A stretch of DNA of 64,000 bases from Podospora comata (Eukaryota; Ascomycota; Sordariomycetes; Sordariales; Podosporaceae): positions 417,001 through 481,000 of the forward strand of contig CP071495.1 in assembly GCA_017354895.1 (NCBI GenBank). Direction: 5' to 3'. Within the stretch, counting starts at the first letter, position 1; each line of letters opens with the position of its first letter. A program made the position numbers and the translations under genes. Below are positions 52,976 through 64,000 of the stretch, in pieces. The notes under the pieces were generated by a model, which saw only the letters and a list, made by a program, of their open reading frames with translations, was not told the origin of the DNA and ran no database searches.

Positions 52976-55666
52976 GGTTGTGGTGTAGGATTTGTGTTGT
53001 GCTGGCGGGTGTACTGGCTGTTTACTGTGGTGTAATACCTGTGGAGGATGCTTCAATGTTGTGGTTTTGGATTTGCGATAGTGCTGGAGATGGATCTTGT
53101 AAAGAAGAAATAGGGGTTCATGAAGACGGTGGGGTGTACCTTATACCGCGACATGGTGACGTCGTTCTGGGGTGACGTCATTAATGGGCTGCTGGATTTG
53201 AGGCTCGACTTGGGCACCATCAAGAGCCGAGGGGGATGGCTATTTCTGGCGTCTTGCTAGTTCAGCAAAAATGGAGAGAAAACAATGCATGTGTAAAACA
53301 AGTTGAAGAAGATTCTTCCGAAATGTCCTCACTGTGGGAAGAGGGAAGCATTGCTATCGTCCACTGAACTAGACACGAGAACCATTGCAATTTCCACCGG
53401 TATCAATGATTGTTTGCCAGCAGTTTCAATCTGCTATCTGGGCCTCCATTTGGGTCGAAGATGACCCTCGCGATGCAGAAGAGCCGTTGTAGTGTAAATA
53501 AGCCCTTTGCGAGAATATCGGTTGCCCGGTTAGATCTGTTTAGTTTGGTAACCACCTTGATGTGCTATTTCACGTGAAGGGCACGTGCGTCTTTCCGTCA
53601 ATGGTGGCAGACGGCACATGTGGATACCGCTTGACCCCGCGGAAAGAAAGAGATCTTATCGGACACGCAAGGGGACTAGGTTGACATGCCCCGGATTTTG
53701 GCGAAGAGGAACAGCGTTGCGGCAGCAGGGGTCTTTTCCTGAGCCTTTTGAGGTTGAGTATGAGATGAGCCAAATGACGCCGCGAAGTGAAGTACCGTGC
53801 GGGCGAGTTGAAGCCTGCAGAATTGCGGTGAGACCTGCCTACTTTAGGGTTGCGGATGGTGCTCAGACTGGCGCAACATCGAAGCGGAACGTGGAAGGTG
53901 TTTAACCTGGCGTGGGGGGCGTTGACATATCTGACAGACGTGGACATCAAGTGGATGAATATCCTTCCTTCACAGTGTACCCGAGATAATCAGCCAGTTG
54001 TTTTGTCTGTAGCTTCTGTACGAAACAACACCTGGTTCAAGCTGCAACAGCAAAGTAGCCACGGTCACCCACAACCATCCCTTAACCAACCAGGAGACCC
54101 TGGAAAGAGCCGAGGCAACGTCTGGGCATGACTGGTGTTCTAATATTTATCCGCTCCTGGTTAAAAATATGAAGCCAAGTTTGGTCGAACCCGTGTCAAC
54201 GACGGCACCGGAGCCTCTCCTCCATCACTTTTTCTGTGCTACGGTGGCGAAGTACCTTAACAGAAGCGGCATGGCGGGGGCTGAGGACTGCTCCCGGGCG
54301 GCGTGAGATGATATTTTGCTGTTGATAGGGCTTATCGTTGATATTGGGGCACCTGTAGAAGAAACGGGGCCTGATATTGGCCATGAATCGCCAGTGGCCC
54401 ATATGTTGAGCCAAACGACAGGCTTCCCCGCGATGAGGAGAGACACGCGGGTGAAGCAGGCTGGGATGTGCTGGAAGCATTGCTAGCTCCCATGAAACCA
54501 TTGGGATGCATCAACGTGGTGCAGGCTCGCATATGCTGGCGCCAGCAGCGTTCTGCAGAAAGGGAGATGGATAGGTGAGAGGAAACTCAAACTTGAGACG
54601 TTACTGCCCCGCCCCTCGGTGGACACCCCGAAAAAAGAGAAACCCCTCCAAGAGCCCACTCAGCGCCCGCTCAACGCTCATGTTGCCACACAGTACCATG
54701 GCTACCGCAGTTTTCCACCAAAGGCCATCTGATTTCAAGGCGCGCATTGCCAGACTCACACAAGGGATCGTAGAAAAGGCAATTCAATAGCCTTTGATCA
54801 AATTGGGACGGCAGAGGGAGAGAGGCCCCAACAGCGGGTGAAGGTTTGGGACCTACTTGTTGGGGCTTGGAAGGAAACTTTTTTTTGCATAACGACCGCC
54901 TCACCGCCCTGGGAAGTGGGCCATTCTGGGATTAGCGCTCTCGCTGATAAAGCGATAAGCAGGGATCAGCGAGGACAAGCAGGGATGTGTCTGAGTCGGC
55001 AGCGGCTGGATGCACACCAATCATTGGGGGGCAATTCTTTTGGACGACTGACGGGCAGGTGGCCGAGAGAGAGAAAGTGGTTGGCCCAGCAGCCCCCAGA
55101 TGCTCCAGAGCCCCCTCTCCCAAGGGCAAAGGCGAAAAAAAAAGTTTTTCGGTGATGCCTACCCCTCCATCCCGATTCTGTGCCTCCCTGTGGGTCCGGC
55201 GGCGGCGTGTGTGTGTCGCAAAGCGCTGTGTGGTGTCCAGTGCCAGTGCAAAAGTGAATCAATCTGTCCTGGGCCGAAGGCAAAGCCTGGCTTGCACCCT
55301 TTAAATATTTCCCCCACCGCCCTCCCACACCCACAAGTTTTTCTTTCTGCCACCTCCAGGTCTCTCCTCAGCTTTCTTTCTTTTTCGTTTGGACTGCCAG
55401 CTCTCCACTCAGTCTTTACATATTCTTGCGACTTCTCTCTAGAAGAGCCAGAATAGAGTAGACGTCTTCGACCCTCCATCGAGATATCTACGGGCTCGCC
55501 TATCGTCGCCGTCGGTCACTTGCCTTTTCGCAGGATACCCCCGAATAGACTACCTCCCCCTCCCAGCAACATTGTTTAGACGGCGGGATTAGATTCCTTA
55601 GACGTCTTCTCTAGTCTCCACGACATTTTTTCGACGTTTCGATCAAATCACACAAAACCCGATAAA
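52976..55666. promoter_or_regulatory. Long region upstream of eEF3 with no supported gene
   Basis: About 2.7 kb. Open frames on both strands (for example 53585-53905 plus and 53950-53570 minus) have no recognisable content. The last 350 bp are pyrimidine-rich and fit a long leader of the highly expressed eEF3 gene. A homopurine A run occurs near 55135. I see no RNA gene here. Confidence 0.5.
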
Positions 55667-58600
55667 ATGGCTCCCTCCGAGAACGCCGCCAGCATCAAGG
55701 TGCTCGATGAGCTCATGCAGAAGCTCACCATCTCCAAGGAGGCTGATCAGATCAAGGAGGCTTCGGCCGCCCTTGCTTCCTTCATCAACGGTCGCATCGA
55801 GGACCTTGATACCCCCACCAAGTAAGTTTTTTTGTGTTGGGCCCCGCTCCCTGTTCGCGATAACCCCTCGCCAAGCCCAAACCCAAGCCTAGTCCAGCCC
55901 CTCCTTGACAGCAGCAGCAGCGCGGCATATCGGGCATATCATGGCCTCTTGTTTCTTTGTGTGCGTGCGAGCGACACAAAGAGACACATTGGCTGGGCTC
56001 GCTGCCTGTCGCAGACCGCCTCGACAGGAGGTTGTCGTGCCATGCTGCGCTGTCAAACCAGGGTGCGGCTTTTAGCTGCAGGGACCAGTTTGGAAAAAAT
56101 TTTCAGATGGCATTTCGAGCGTCGCACCAGAATTTGGAGAATTGGAGGCTGACATGTGAACCCCTCATTTTCGCAGGACCGTCGAGGCTCTCAAGAAGCA
56201 GCTCGCCAACAAGAAGGATGCCACCGTCCGCGAGAAGGCCCTCCTTGCCATCCAGGCTATTGCCCAGCACTCCGAGGTCTCTTCTGCCGTTGAGCCCTAC
56301 CTCGTTGCTCTTCTCCCCAGCGTCCTGGCTGGCGCTGGTGACAAGATCACCGCTGTGAAGAATGCCGCTTTCGCCGCTGCTCTGGCCATCGCCGAGGCCA
56401 TCAACCCCAACGCTGTCAAGGCCGTTCTCCCCGCCTTGATCGACTCCCTCCGCAATGCCCAGAAGTGGCCCGAGAAGATGCTTGTCCTCGACTTCATCGA
56501 TGTCCTCATCAAGACTGCCCCCGCCCAGACTGGTCTCCGTGTCCCCGACTTGATCCCCGTCATTTCCGAGGCCATGTGGGACACCAAGAAGGAGGTCAAG
56601 GACCGTGCCTACAAGACCATGGAGCAGCTCTGCCAGCTTATTGTCAACCGCGATATCGAGCGCTTCATTCCCGAGCTCATCAAGTGTATTGCCAAGCCCG
56701 AGAACGTCCCCGAGACTGTTCACTTGCTCGGTGCCACCACCTTCGTCACTGAGGTCCAGGAGCCCACTCTTGCCCTCATGGTTCCCCTTCTTGATCGTGG
56801 TCTCGCCGAGCGCGACACCGCCATCAAGCGCAAGTCGGCTGTCATTGTCGACAACATGTGCAAGCTCGTCGACGACCCCAACATTGTCGCTCCTTTCTTG
56901 CCCAAGATGATGCCCGGTCTCCAGAAGAACTACGAGAACTTGGCTGATCCCGAGGCTCGTGAGAAGACCAAGCAGGCTCTTGACACCATCATCCGCGTCG
57001 GTAACGTTGTTGACGGCAAGATCCCCGAGGTCCGCAACCACGGTGATATCAAGACCATCCTTGGCCACTTCAAGGAGGTCCTCCCCGCCAAGCACGCTTC
57101 TGCTCTTGAGAAGTTCGCCCCCGTCCTCGAGTACGCCGCCGCTGTTGCTGGCCAGCTCGTCGACGAGAAGGAGACCGAGTCCGCCGTCTGGGCTGAGGCT
57201 GTCAAGCCCTACGTCGCTGTTGTCGTTGGTGATGACGAGGCTCAGTCCATCACTGACGCTCTCCGCAAGCGCGCCAACCCCGACCTCGCCGAGGGCGATG
57301 ACGGTGAGGAGGACGACGAGGAGGGTGAGGATCTGTGCAACTGCACCTTCTCGCTCGCCTACGGTGCCAAGATCCTTCTCAACCAAACCCATCTCCGCCT
57401 CAAGCGCGGCCAGCGCTACGGTCTGTGCGGTCCCAACGGTTCCGGAAAGTCCACCCTCATGCGCGCCATCAACAACGAACAGGTCGAGGGCTTCCCCAAG
57501 CAGTCCGAGGTCAAGACCGTGTTCGTCGAGCACGACTTGGACTCTGCCGATACCGAGATGACCACCATCGACTGGACCATGAAGAAGCTTGCCGAGGCCG
57601 GCGTCGGCGTCAGCCAGGCTGAGGTCGAGAAGCGTCTCAGCGAGTTCGGCTTTTCCGAGGACATGATCAAGAACGAGATCACTGCCCTCTCCGGTGGTTG
57701 GAAGATGAAGCTGGCCTTGTGCCGTGCCGTCTTCGAGGCTCCCGATATTCTCTTGCTCGACGAGCCCACCAACCATCTCGATGTGAAGAACGTGAAGTGG
57801 CTCGAGGACTACCTCATCAACTCCCCTTGCACCTCCATCATCGTCTCTCACGACAGTGGTTTCCTCGACAACGTGTGCCAGCACATCGTCCACTACGAGC
57901 GCTTCAAGCTTAAGCGCTACAGAGGCAACCTCGCCGAGTTTGTCAAGAAGCACCCCGCTGCCAAGTCCTACTACGAGCTCGGTGCCTCCGAGATGGAGTT
58001 CTCCTTCCCCGAGCCCGGTTTCCTCGAGGGTGTCAAGACCAAGGCCAAGGCCATTCTCCGTGCCACCAAGATGTCCTTCCAGTACCCCGGCACCGCCAAG
58101 CCCCAGATTTCCGACATCTCCTTCCAGTGCTCGCTCGGTTCCCGTATTGCCGTCATTGGTCCCAACGGTGCCGGAAAGTCCACCCTCATCAACGTGCTCA
58201 CTGGTGAGCTCATCCCCACAGCCGGTGAGATCTACCAGCACGAGAACATCCGTATCGCCTACATCAAGCAGCACGCTTTCGCCCACATCGACAACCATCT
58301 CGACAGCACTCCCTCCGAGTACATCCAGTGGCGTTTCCAGACTGGTGAGGATCGTGAGACCATGGATCGTGCCAACAAGATCATCACCGAGGCTGATGAG
58401 GAGGCCATGAACAAGATCTTCAAGGTCGAGGGCACCATGCGCCGTGTCATTGGCATCAACTCCCGCAGAAAGTTCAAGAACTCGTACGAGTACGAGTGCT
58501 CTTTCGCTCTCGGCGAGAACATTGGCATGAAGAACGAGCGCTGGGTTCCCATGATGACTGCCGACAACGCTTGGTTGCCCCGCTCCGAGCTCCTCGCCTC

Positions 58601-59256
58601 CCATCAGAAGATGGTTGCCGATGTTGATATGAAGGAGGCCCTTGCCTCCGGTCAGTTCCGTCCCCTCGTGCGCAAGGAGATCGAGGCTCACTGCGCCAAC
58701 TTCGGTCTCGATGCCGAGCTTGTCTCTCACTCCCGCATGCGCGGTCTCTCCGGTGGTCAGCGTGTCAAGGTCGTCCTTGCCGCCTGCTCGTGGCAGCGTC
58801 CCCATCTTATCGTTCTTGATGAGCCTACCAACTACCTCGATCGTGACTCTCTCGGTGCCTTGTCCAAGGCCCTCAAGAAGTTCGAGGGTGGTGTCATCAT
58901 CATTACCCACTCTGCCGAGTTCACTAAGGATATCACTGAGGAGGTGTGGGCTGTCATGGACGGCAAGATGACTCCTTCCGGCCACAACTGGGTGCAGGGC
59001 CAGGGCTCTGGTCCCCGCCTCAAGGGGGATGACGGCGAGGAGGAGGAGAAATTCGATGCCATGGGCAACAAGATTGTTAGCACCAAGAAGAAGGCCAAGC
59101 TTACCAGCTCCGAGGCCCGCAAGAAGAAGAAGGAGCGCATGGCTCGCCGCAAGCGTGGTGAGGAGGTATGTCTCTTCCCCTTTCCATCTACACTGCTCTA
59201 TCAAGACAGCAGTTTGCTAACTCTTTCGACAGGTCTTCAGCGACGAGGACGAGTAA
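55667..59256 (+). CDS. Translation elongation factor 3 (ABC-F ATPase)
   Basis: Three exons, 55667-55821, 56177-59165 and 59233-59256, over introns of 355 and 67 bp, encode 1055 residues, the usual eEF3 length. The N-terminal HEAT repeats ([22 protein letters not shown] and on) lead to two ABC cassettes: Walker [10 protein letters not shown] at about 470 with signature LSGGW and [11 protein letters not shown], and Walker [10 protein letters not shown] at about 713 with signature LSGGQ and [12 protein letters not shown] chromodomain-like insert lies between, and the C-terminus is Lys/Arg-rich ([34 protein letters not shown]). eEF3 is needed in fungi for E-site tRNA release and translocation. 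Third codon positions are almost all C or G, typical of high expression, and intron 1 is the longest in the window. Confidence 0.97.
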
Positions 59257-60529
59257 ACGTCACGCGCTCGACATCTTTTCAGCATGAGTTAAGCGTTACG
59301 AACAGGTTCACAAAAGTTGCTTTTTCACATTCTGGGTTCGGGTTGCATGGGTGGTCTGGCCTCACTGGGTTTCTGTCTTTTATGTCCTGTCATGATCATA
59401 ATTTCTCTTTTAGCCCGTTACTGTATCTATGCCTGGCAGCATTGGGGCGCATGATCTTCCAAGGACTGGAGACCCTTGGATGCATGGTTGTGTTTTCTAG
59501 ATGCCGGACAGGAGGGAGAGATACCAAAACGAAGGGGTGGAGAGTTTGTCTCACGAATAGAGAGCAATATAGATCTTTAGATACGCCTGTGTGTCCATGT
59601 TGTGTGTTTATTGTGCTTGCCAGTTGGGGTGTTGACTTGATGTGTCTTGACTTGGTTGGGTGAGGGTTGAATGGTTGTCTGCAAAGGGTAACTGATTTGC
59701 ACTTTGTACAGTCGACAATCGGGGGCTGAATAACGTGCTTTTGGCGTTTTGAGGCACAGCCGGGAAGCCTTGGTACAACCCCACGATCACGACATCTCAG
59801 ATCTTGTTCCTGAAAATCTGGAGGCGTTGTTTGAGCAAGGATATGGACCCCGTCCAGCAGAAAAGCTTGATTAGGATCGGTCCGGCAGCTGAGCGATCGG
59901 CGCGCACGTTCTAGGCCGGCATTTCCCCTTTTATTCCTGATGATGCTTTTTTGGGCCTCCTTTTCGTATGAGCTGTCTGCAGACTGCAGAGACTATCGAT
60001 AGTGCGTCAACTGTTCGGTCCGCTTACCGACCACTGCCGGCCCATCCATGTCGACGATCAGCTTGGTCATCCCCTGACAATCTTTCTGTCCTTCTGAGAC
60101 ATGCAGCCATCTAGAGAGCACGTTCTCAGCCAGACCTAGCCGGCAGACGACGATCCGACCAAGATGTGGTTCGTGCACTTGTTGACACGGATGATCTTGC
60201 ACCTTTTTCTTCTCAAGAGGCTGTCATTGAACCCAACTTGGTCCAACAACTTGGGTTGGCATCGTGGGGGTGAAGAGCTTCAATGGTCGTGTTGGTTGAT
60301 ATCATCACTCAGAAGTATGAATGGCATCATCTTTTTCATCGAGCACGACAGGAAAGGCGGCGGGTGGTGATGGTTGACAGAACCCATCAAGGAGGAAGTG
60401 ATGGGCAGGATGGCGATGTGTATAAGTAGAAGAACAATCAACTTAAACTTCTCAACAATCTCATCGGATCACCATCGTCACTCCTCTCTTCAGTATTCTT
60501 ACCATCTTCGAAACAGCATCAGCACCACA
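59257..60529. other. Intergenic region with no supported gene
   Basis: About 1.27 kb from the eEF3 stop to the SBP56-like start. A TATA-like tgtataagtag lies near 60419, about 110 bp before the next ATG. No gene recognised. Confidence 0.45.
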
Positions 60530-62100
60530 ATGCAAGGTCTCCTCGGCTTCGCCCTCTTGGGAAGCTTCGTCTCCTACCTTCAAGGAGCGGCTGCCAGTCC
60601 AGCAACTGCCGGTGGCACTGAGAAGAGGAACCCTCTCGGTCTCAGTCTTCCCCCTTTGATTCCTTCCATCCCGGGAGTCACTGAGCCCCTGGCTTCCAAT
60701 GCACCCCCTCTGCCTATCCTGCAGCTTCCTACGCCCCCCTTGGCCAGTCCTCCGTTTACTGCCTCCAACATCAAGCCCAAGAAGATTGGTTACTTCTGGA
60801 CTGGTGCTGGTGACAACTTGCACAAGGACTTCCTGGCGACAGTCAGCTTGGATGATGTATGCTCTCCCCTATTAATGGTAAAGTCTGGTTGCTGACCGCT
60901 AACCAAGGACACCTTTGGCACATTCATCCAACTCACCGATGTTCCCACCAGCGGTAATTCTCCTCATCATCTTGGAGCGTCTTATGACGGGAAGACCTTG
61001 ATTGGCGGCGGTCTCTTGTCTTTGCTCAAGACTCAGGATACTGCCTTTTACTTTGACGTCTCGGACCCGTACCGCCCCAAGTTTGACCACAGCAACCGTG
61101 CCATCTTGTCGTCTATTGTCGATGAAATTCGAGCCAAGCCTGATGGGTATGTTCTTTCTTCATCGTCCGACTGTCTTCTCTTGCCTACTAATCTTGTTGT
61201 GTGCGCCACAGAGGCTTCTACATCACCTACATGGGCTCTGCAGTGGGCACCTCCCCCGGCCGCCTAGTCGAGACCGACGCCCGCGGCAACATCATCCACG
61301 AGTGGCCCGAAGTCACCGACATCCCCTCCACCCTCAACATCCTCGGCCAGCAGTTCTCCCCCCACGGCCTCACCGTCGACTACGACAAGCAAATCGCCCT
61401 CACCTCCGACTTTGTCGTCCCCATCACCATCCTCAAGCCCACCCTCGGTATACAAAAGGCCGACACCCTCCGCCTCTTTGACCTTCGCACCCACAAGATC
61501 CTGTCGACAATCACCATCCCAGGCGGCCAGGGCATCCAGGACGTCAAATTCATCCCCAACCACCCCGAGACGGCCGCGCTCGCCACCGCCGTCGGCCTCG
61601 GCCAAGTCTGGGTCATCTACCCCTTCCGCACCAAAAACGGCAAGCAAGGCACCGCCGAGCTCCTCTTCGACTTTGGCCCCAAGGCTAAAAACTCATTGGC
61701 CATCTACTCGGACATCTCCGACGACGGCAAACTAGCCTACTTCACCTTCACCCTCGGCAACCACGTCGCGGCGCTCGATATCTCTGATCTGAGCCACCCT
61801 GTGAGGCTGGACGACCCGAACGAGACCCAGCCCATCATCGGCCCTCACTACGTCAAGATCAGCCCGGATAAGAAGAACTTGTTGGTCCTTGGGTATTTTG
61901 TCCAGGCGGGGGACATCTCGGTTGTCAACACGCCTGGTGATTACAAGGCTCACTGGTTGGATCTGGACGCGAACGGCAAGTTTAGCTGGAACAAGACGAT
62001 TGATTTCGAGAGGGAGTTTGCAACCACGAGGGGGGGTGCGAGGCCGCATAGTGTGGTTATTTATGACTTGAGCGATCCGGCTGATCCAAAGTATTATTGA
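60530..62100 (+). CDS. Secreted selenium-binding protein 56 (SBP56)-like protein
   Basis: Exons 60530-60856, 60908-61146 and 61212-62100, over introns of 51 and 65 bp, give 484 residues. A signal peptide (MQGLLGFALLGSFVSYLQGAAAS) is followed by a KR processing-like site (TEKRNPLG) and a Pro-rich spacer, then the SBP56 beta-propeller: KKIGYFWTGAGDN, FLATVSLDDDTFGTFIQ, NSPHHLGASYDGKTLIGGG, YMGSAVGTSPGRLVETD, QFSPHGLTVDY, ARPHSVVIYDLSDP. SBP56 proteins include methanethiol oxidases that act on sulfur volatiles with a metal held by histidines. The usual proteins are cytosolic, so secretion here is unusual. The start is fixed by the signal peptide. Confidence 0.88.
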
Positions 62101-62417
62101 GTGGCGGAGAGGGGGGATAGGGCTGAGGAAGGGGGGTGGTTTTGAGGGGGTTGGTTGGTCATTCGCTTCTCAGGGTGGGGGGGGGGGGGGGCGTTCACCT
62201 GTTTTTAATGCTTGTTGTCTCTTTGGATTGTTGGACGGCTTTTGTTCTTGATGAGGATAATTAGTTGAAGTGGTACAGATAGTAATGGTAGTTTTTCCTT
62301 GTTTGCTACAAACGCCTTGATTTTCCGCTGATACCCCTTTTGACCCTTCAACTTTCAAATTTGAATCAACCAAGATATATACTTTCCCCCCTTTCTCCCA
62401 CCCCCTTTGTAACCCCC
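62101..62417. other. Convergent intergenic region with a long G run
   Basis: About 317 bp between convergent genes, containing a G15 run at 62177-62191. No other feature. Confidence 0.5.
62177..62191 (+). repeat. Homopolymer of 15 G
   Basis: Fifteen consecutive G just downstream of the SBP56-like stop, preceded by CAGGGT. Its length is uncertain in any assembly. Confidence 0.9.
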
Positions 62418-63304
62418 TCATGGAAGAACAATGCGCACATCCTCCGCTTTCAAGACCCCATCAACAATCAACTCAGCCACAGTCTTCGGCAGCTCAAACT
62501 GCACCCCATTTCCAGGCTGCCCAAACCACGGCCTGATCGGACCAGACCGGACGACAAAGGGGACGAGAACCGAGTAGACGTGGTAGTTGTATGGAACCCT
62601 GTTTGACACATCATCAGTCAATCTCTTCTCAACCAACTCATTTTCAAGAAAACATACCCAGTATCAGCCGGAGTATTCAAGTTCGTCGGCGGCAGCGCCC
62701 TCTCTGTCAAATCCAAATCAGCTTTTTCATCCCCCCTCACAGTGGTAGGTATTCAATCAACCCTCACAAAATAAACAAACTCACGTTGATAACCGGCCCC
62801 AGCAGGGCTGACAAACGTCCCCGTCTCCCCGCCAAACCGATCGAGCAGCGTCCCCCTCCCGAGCGTGACCTCCCCCACAATCGGCAGGCCGCTGTCCCCA
62901 AGGACGAACCCGTTCTCCTCGGGGTACCACCACCACCCAGTACCGGTGACGTTGAACCAGGTGTCAAGAAAGACACCGGGGCACAGGCCCCCGAATCGGT
63001 CGTAAAACTCGGTGATGGAGTCCAACGGCTCACGCCTGGGGAGGCGGGTAGGGCCGAGGCGGGAGTCGCCGCAGAGGTACTTGGTTTGGGAGGGGTCGTA
63101 GGCGGTTCCTTTGCAGTAACGGGGGCCGTTCAGTTTTCCGCAGGTTGAGGAGGAAGAAGACGAGCCGCGACCTCCTTGGTGCCAGTGGGGTGGGAGGGCA
63201 ATGTCAGCGGCCACGGCGACATGGGCGTTGGCAGCCTCCTCAGGGACAGGCAGGGGGTTGGCAAAAACCAAGGGAAGGGCAGCGAGGAGGAGTTGGCGGA
63301 TCAT
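62418..63304 (-). CDS. Secreted TNT-domain NAD+ glycohydrolase (fungal NADase)
   Basis: Exons 63304-62785, 62703-62658 and 62598-62418, over introns of 81 and 59 bp, give 248 residues. The ATG at 63304 is chosen because it begins a signal peptide (MIRQLLLAALPLVFA). The mature part shows cysteines CGKLNGPRYCKGT and LCGDSRLGP, then ITEFYDRFGGLCPGVFLD, WWWYPEENGF and TLGRGTLLDRFG, and in the last exons QRALPPTNLNT, VPYNYHVYSV and GPIRPWFGQPG. This order matches the TNT family: the domain of Mycobacterium tuberculosis necrotizing toxin and surface NADases of Aspergillus and Neurospora, which split NAD+ to nicotinamide and ADP-ribose. Enzyme activity is inferred; active residues were not mapped. 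Confidence 0.88.
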
Positions 63305-63734
63305 GATGGGCAACTGAAGGGGAAGGGGAAGGGGAAGGGGAAGGGGGGATGTCAAAAAAGAGTGGACAGGGGTGGGACAATGGTGAGTGGCCTGGTGTTC
63401 AACATCGTGAGAGGGGACGACGGGAAGGCCATTTTATATCCGTGTTTCCCCAATCAATCAGCTGTGAGATCTTCCTTCGTGCCGCCGGCTACACATACGC
63501 ACGCAAAGCTTTTCAGTCATGGCCTCGAAAACCGGGATGACGACATACAGACACCCAACATGAGATTAAGTTTGCGCTCTGCTCATGTCTGTGTGTTGGA
63601 CAGGGCCTCAGCTTTTCCAGGTGTCCGGTCGTCATCCGAGACATTCGTTGTCTTCACTTTTCTTTTCCATCCCTTGCTCATCCAATTCCCGAGATAAACT
63701 CATCGGCCAGGTGCAGCAACTGACAGCGGCCCCT
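63305..63734. promoter_or_regulatory. Divergent promoter of NADase and aldolase genes
   Basis: About 430 bp between divergent genes. Apart from the GGGGAA repeat next to the NADase start nothing is recognised. Confidence 0.45.
63317..63347. repeat. GGGGAA tandem repeat before the NADase start
   Basis: Five near-perfect copies of a 6-bp GGGGAA unit on the plus strand, a CCCCTT tract on the NADase coding strand, about 13 bp upstream of its ATG. Confidence 0.9.
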
Positions 63735-64000
63735 ATGGAGACGCTCAACGAGCGTCAGTTCGACCGGCTCGAACACGACTTCATCACGGCCCTTCATATC
63801 CTCCACTACCACCGTGTTCTCGATGCGTACGGCCACCTCTCTGTTCGAAATCCCCTAATGAGAGATACCTTCATAATGTCCCGCAGCATGGCCCCTGCCT
63901 TGGTCTCCAGCGCTGATGATCTGATAACCCTGACCATCGACGGGGCCAAGCCGACAGACACGTCAAACCAAAACCAACTGTTTAGTGAAAGGTTCATTCA
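63735..64000 (+). CDS. Class II aldolase/adducin-type protein, 5' part
   Basis: An open frame from ATG 63735 to the right edge gives 88 codons: METLNERQFDRLEHDFITAL, HILHYHRVLDAYGHLSVRN, MSRSMAPALVSSADDLITL, then IDGAKPT and FSERFIH. The HRVLDAYGHLSVRN plus PALVSSADDL pattern is that of the class II aldolase/adducin N-terminal fold. Fungal members of this type are often uncharacterised or act near secondary metabolism. The rest lies outside the window, so the enzyme and its metal site cannot be judged. Confidence 0.75.
   Translation, partial: METLNERQFDRLEHDFITALHILHYHRVLDAYGHLSVRNPLMRDTFIMSRSMAPALVSSADDLITLTIDGAKPTDTSNQNQLFSERFI

Noticed and set aside
52976-55666. Several 70-125 codon frames upstream of eEF3
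   Set aside because: No recognisable content on either strand; part of the stretch is the pyrimidine-rich leader of eEF3.
56103-59204. A 1033-codon open frame on the minus strand, antisense to eEF3
   Set aside because: eEF3 has almost only C or G at third positions, which removes stops in the antisense frame. The product is Leu/Val/Gly/Asp-biased with no recognisable domain, so it is a shadow of codon bias.
1-64000. Transposons, CRISPR arrays, bacterial operons, rRNA genes
   Set aside because: I saw no transposase or reverse-transcriptase motifs, terminal repeats, spaced direct repeats or rRNA sequence. Intron-rich fungal genes make CRISPR and operons irrelevant.
1-64000. TAG reassigned as a sense codon because of several in-frame TAGs
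   Set aside because: Other intact genes (MIA40, macrodomain protein, GHSLGG-type neighbours such as the secreted cysteine gene) end at TAG, so TAG works as a stop here.

Overview
The window looks like nuclear DNA of a filamentous ascomycete, most likely a sordariomycete. It has eukaryotic genes with many short introns (about 47-81 bp, GTATGT/GTAAGT donors, CTAAC or CTGAC branch sites, CAG/TAG acceptors), intron-bearing tRNA genes, the fungus-specific elongation factor eEF3, MIA40, an OM14-type mitochondrial outer-membrane protein, a HET-domain gene, and several F-box-like and secreted-protein genes. Only strand-aware gene models built from splice signals make sense here. Many models below come from joining exons by eye, so exon borders are inferences.

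Layout. 0-9.4 kb: the 5' end of a gene leaving the left edge, an MDR oxidoreductase, a small secreted 10-cysteine protein, an OM14-like gene whose start codon is split by an intron, MIA40, and a charged hypothetical protein with a premature-looking TAG. 9.7-21.7 kb: an accessory stretch with an alpha/beta-hydrolase-TPR protein (NLR-like but without a nucleotide-binding domain), a disrupted F-box/LRR-like gene, a small membrane ORF, a RING protein, a HET-domain protein, an unknown secreted cysteine protein, and a frameshifted secreted zinc metalloprotease. 22-31.8 kb: a SNF5-type chromatin remodeller with an in-frame ORF after its stop, a large DRB0094/DraRnl-type RNA ligase, a frameshifted pseudokinase and a secreted NMT1/SsuA-type solute-binding protein. 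32.9-38.3 kb: two intron-containing tRNAs, an exonuclease III/AP-endonuclease family protein, a weak ORF and a DUF4140/DUF4139 protein. 39.3-46.5 kb: an RD-repeat membrane protein, an IroE-like esterase, tRNA-Ser, a badly frameshifted F-box pseudogene, and glutaminyl-tRNA synthetase. 47.3-53 kb: a macrodomain protein, a secreted S41 peptidase, a hypothetical gene and a small Hmp1/CsbD-like gene. 55.7-64 kb: eEF3, a secreted SBP56-like protein, a secreted TNT-domain NAD glycohydrolase, and the start of a class II aldolase/adducin gene leaving the right edge.

How it fits together. There is no biosynthetic cluster. Housekeeping genes (eEF3, GlnRS, MIA40, SNF5) are intact and alternate with accessory genes of allorecognition, ubiquitin and secreted type. 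The accessory genes carry almost all the reading-frame damage: one-base shifts, often in homopolymers, and in-frame stops. The most interesting items are the fungal DraRnl-type RNA ligase with a long C-terminal extension, the hydrolase-TPR protein in a HET/F-box/RING neighbourhood, the secreted NADase, the split start codon, and two genes in which a TAG stop is followed in frame by a long coding-like extension.
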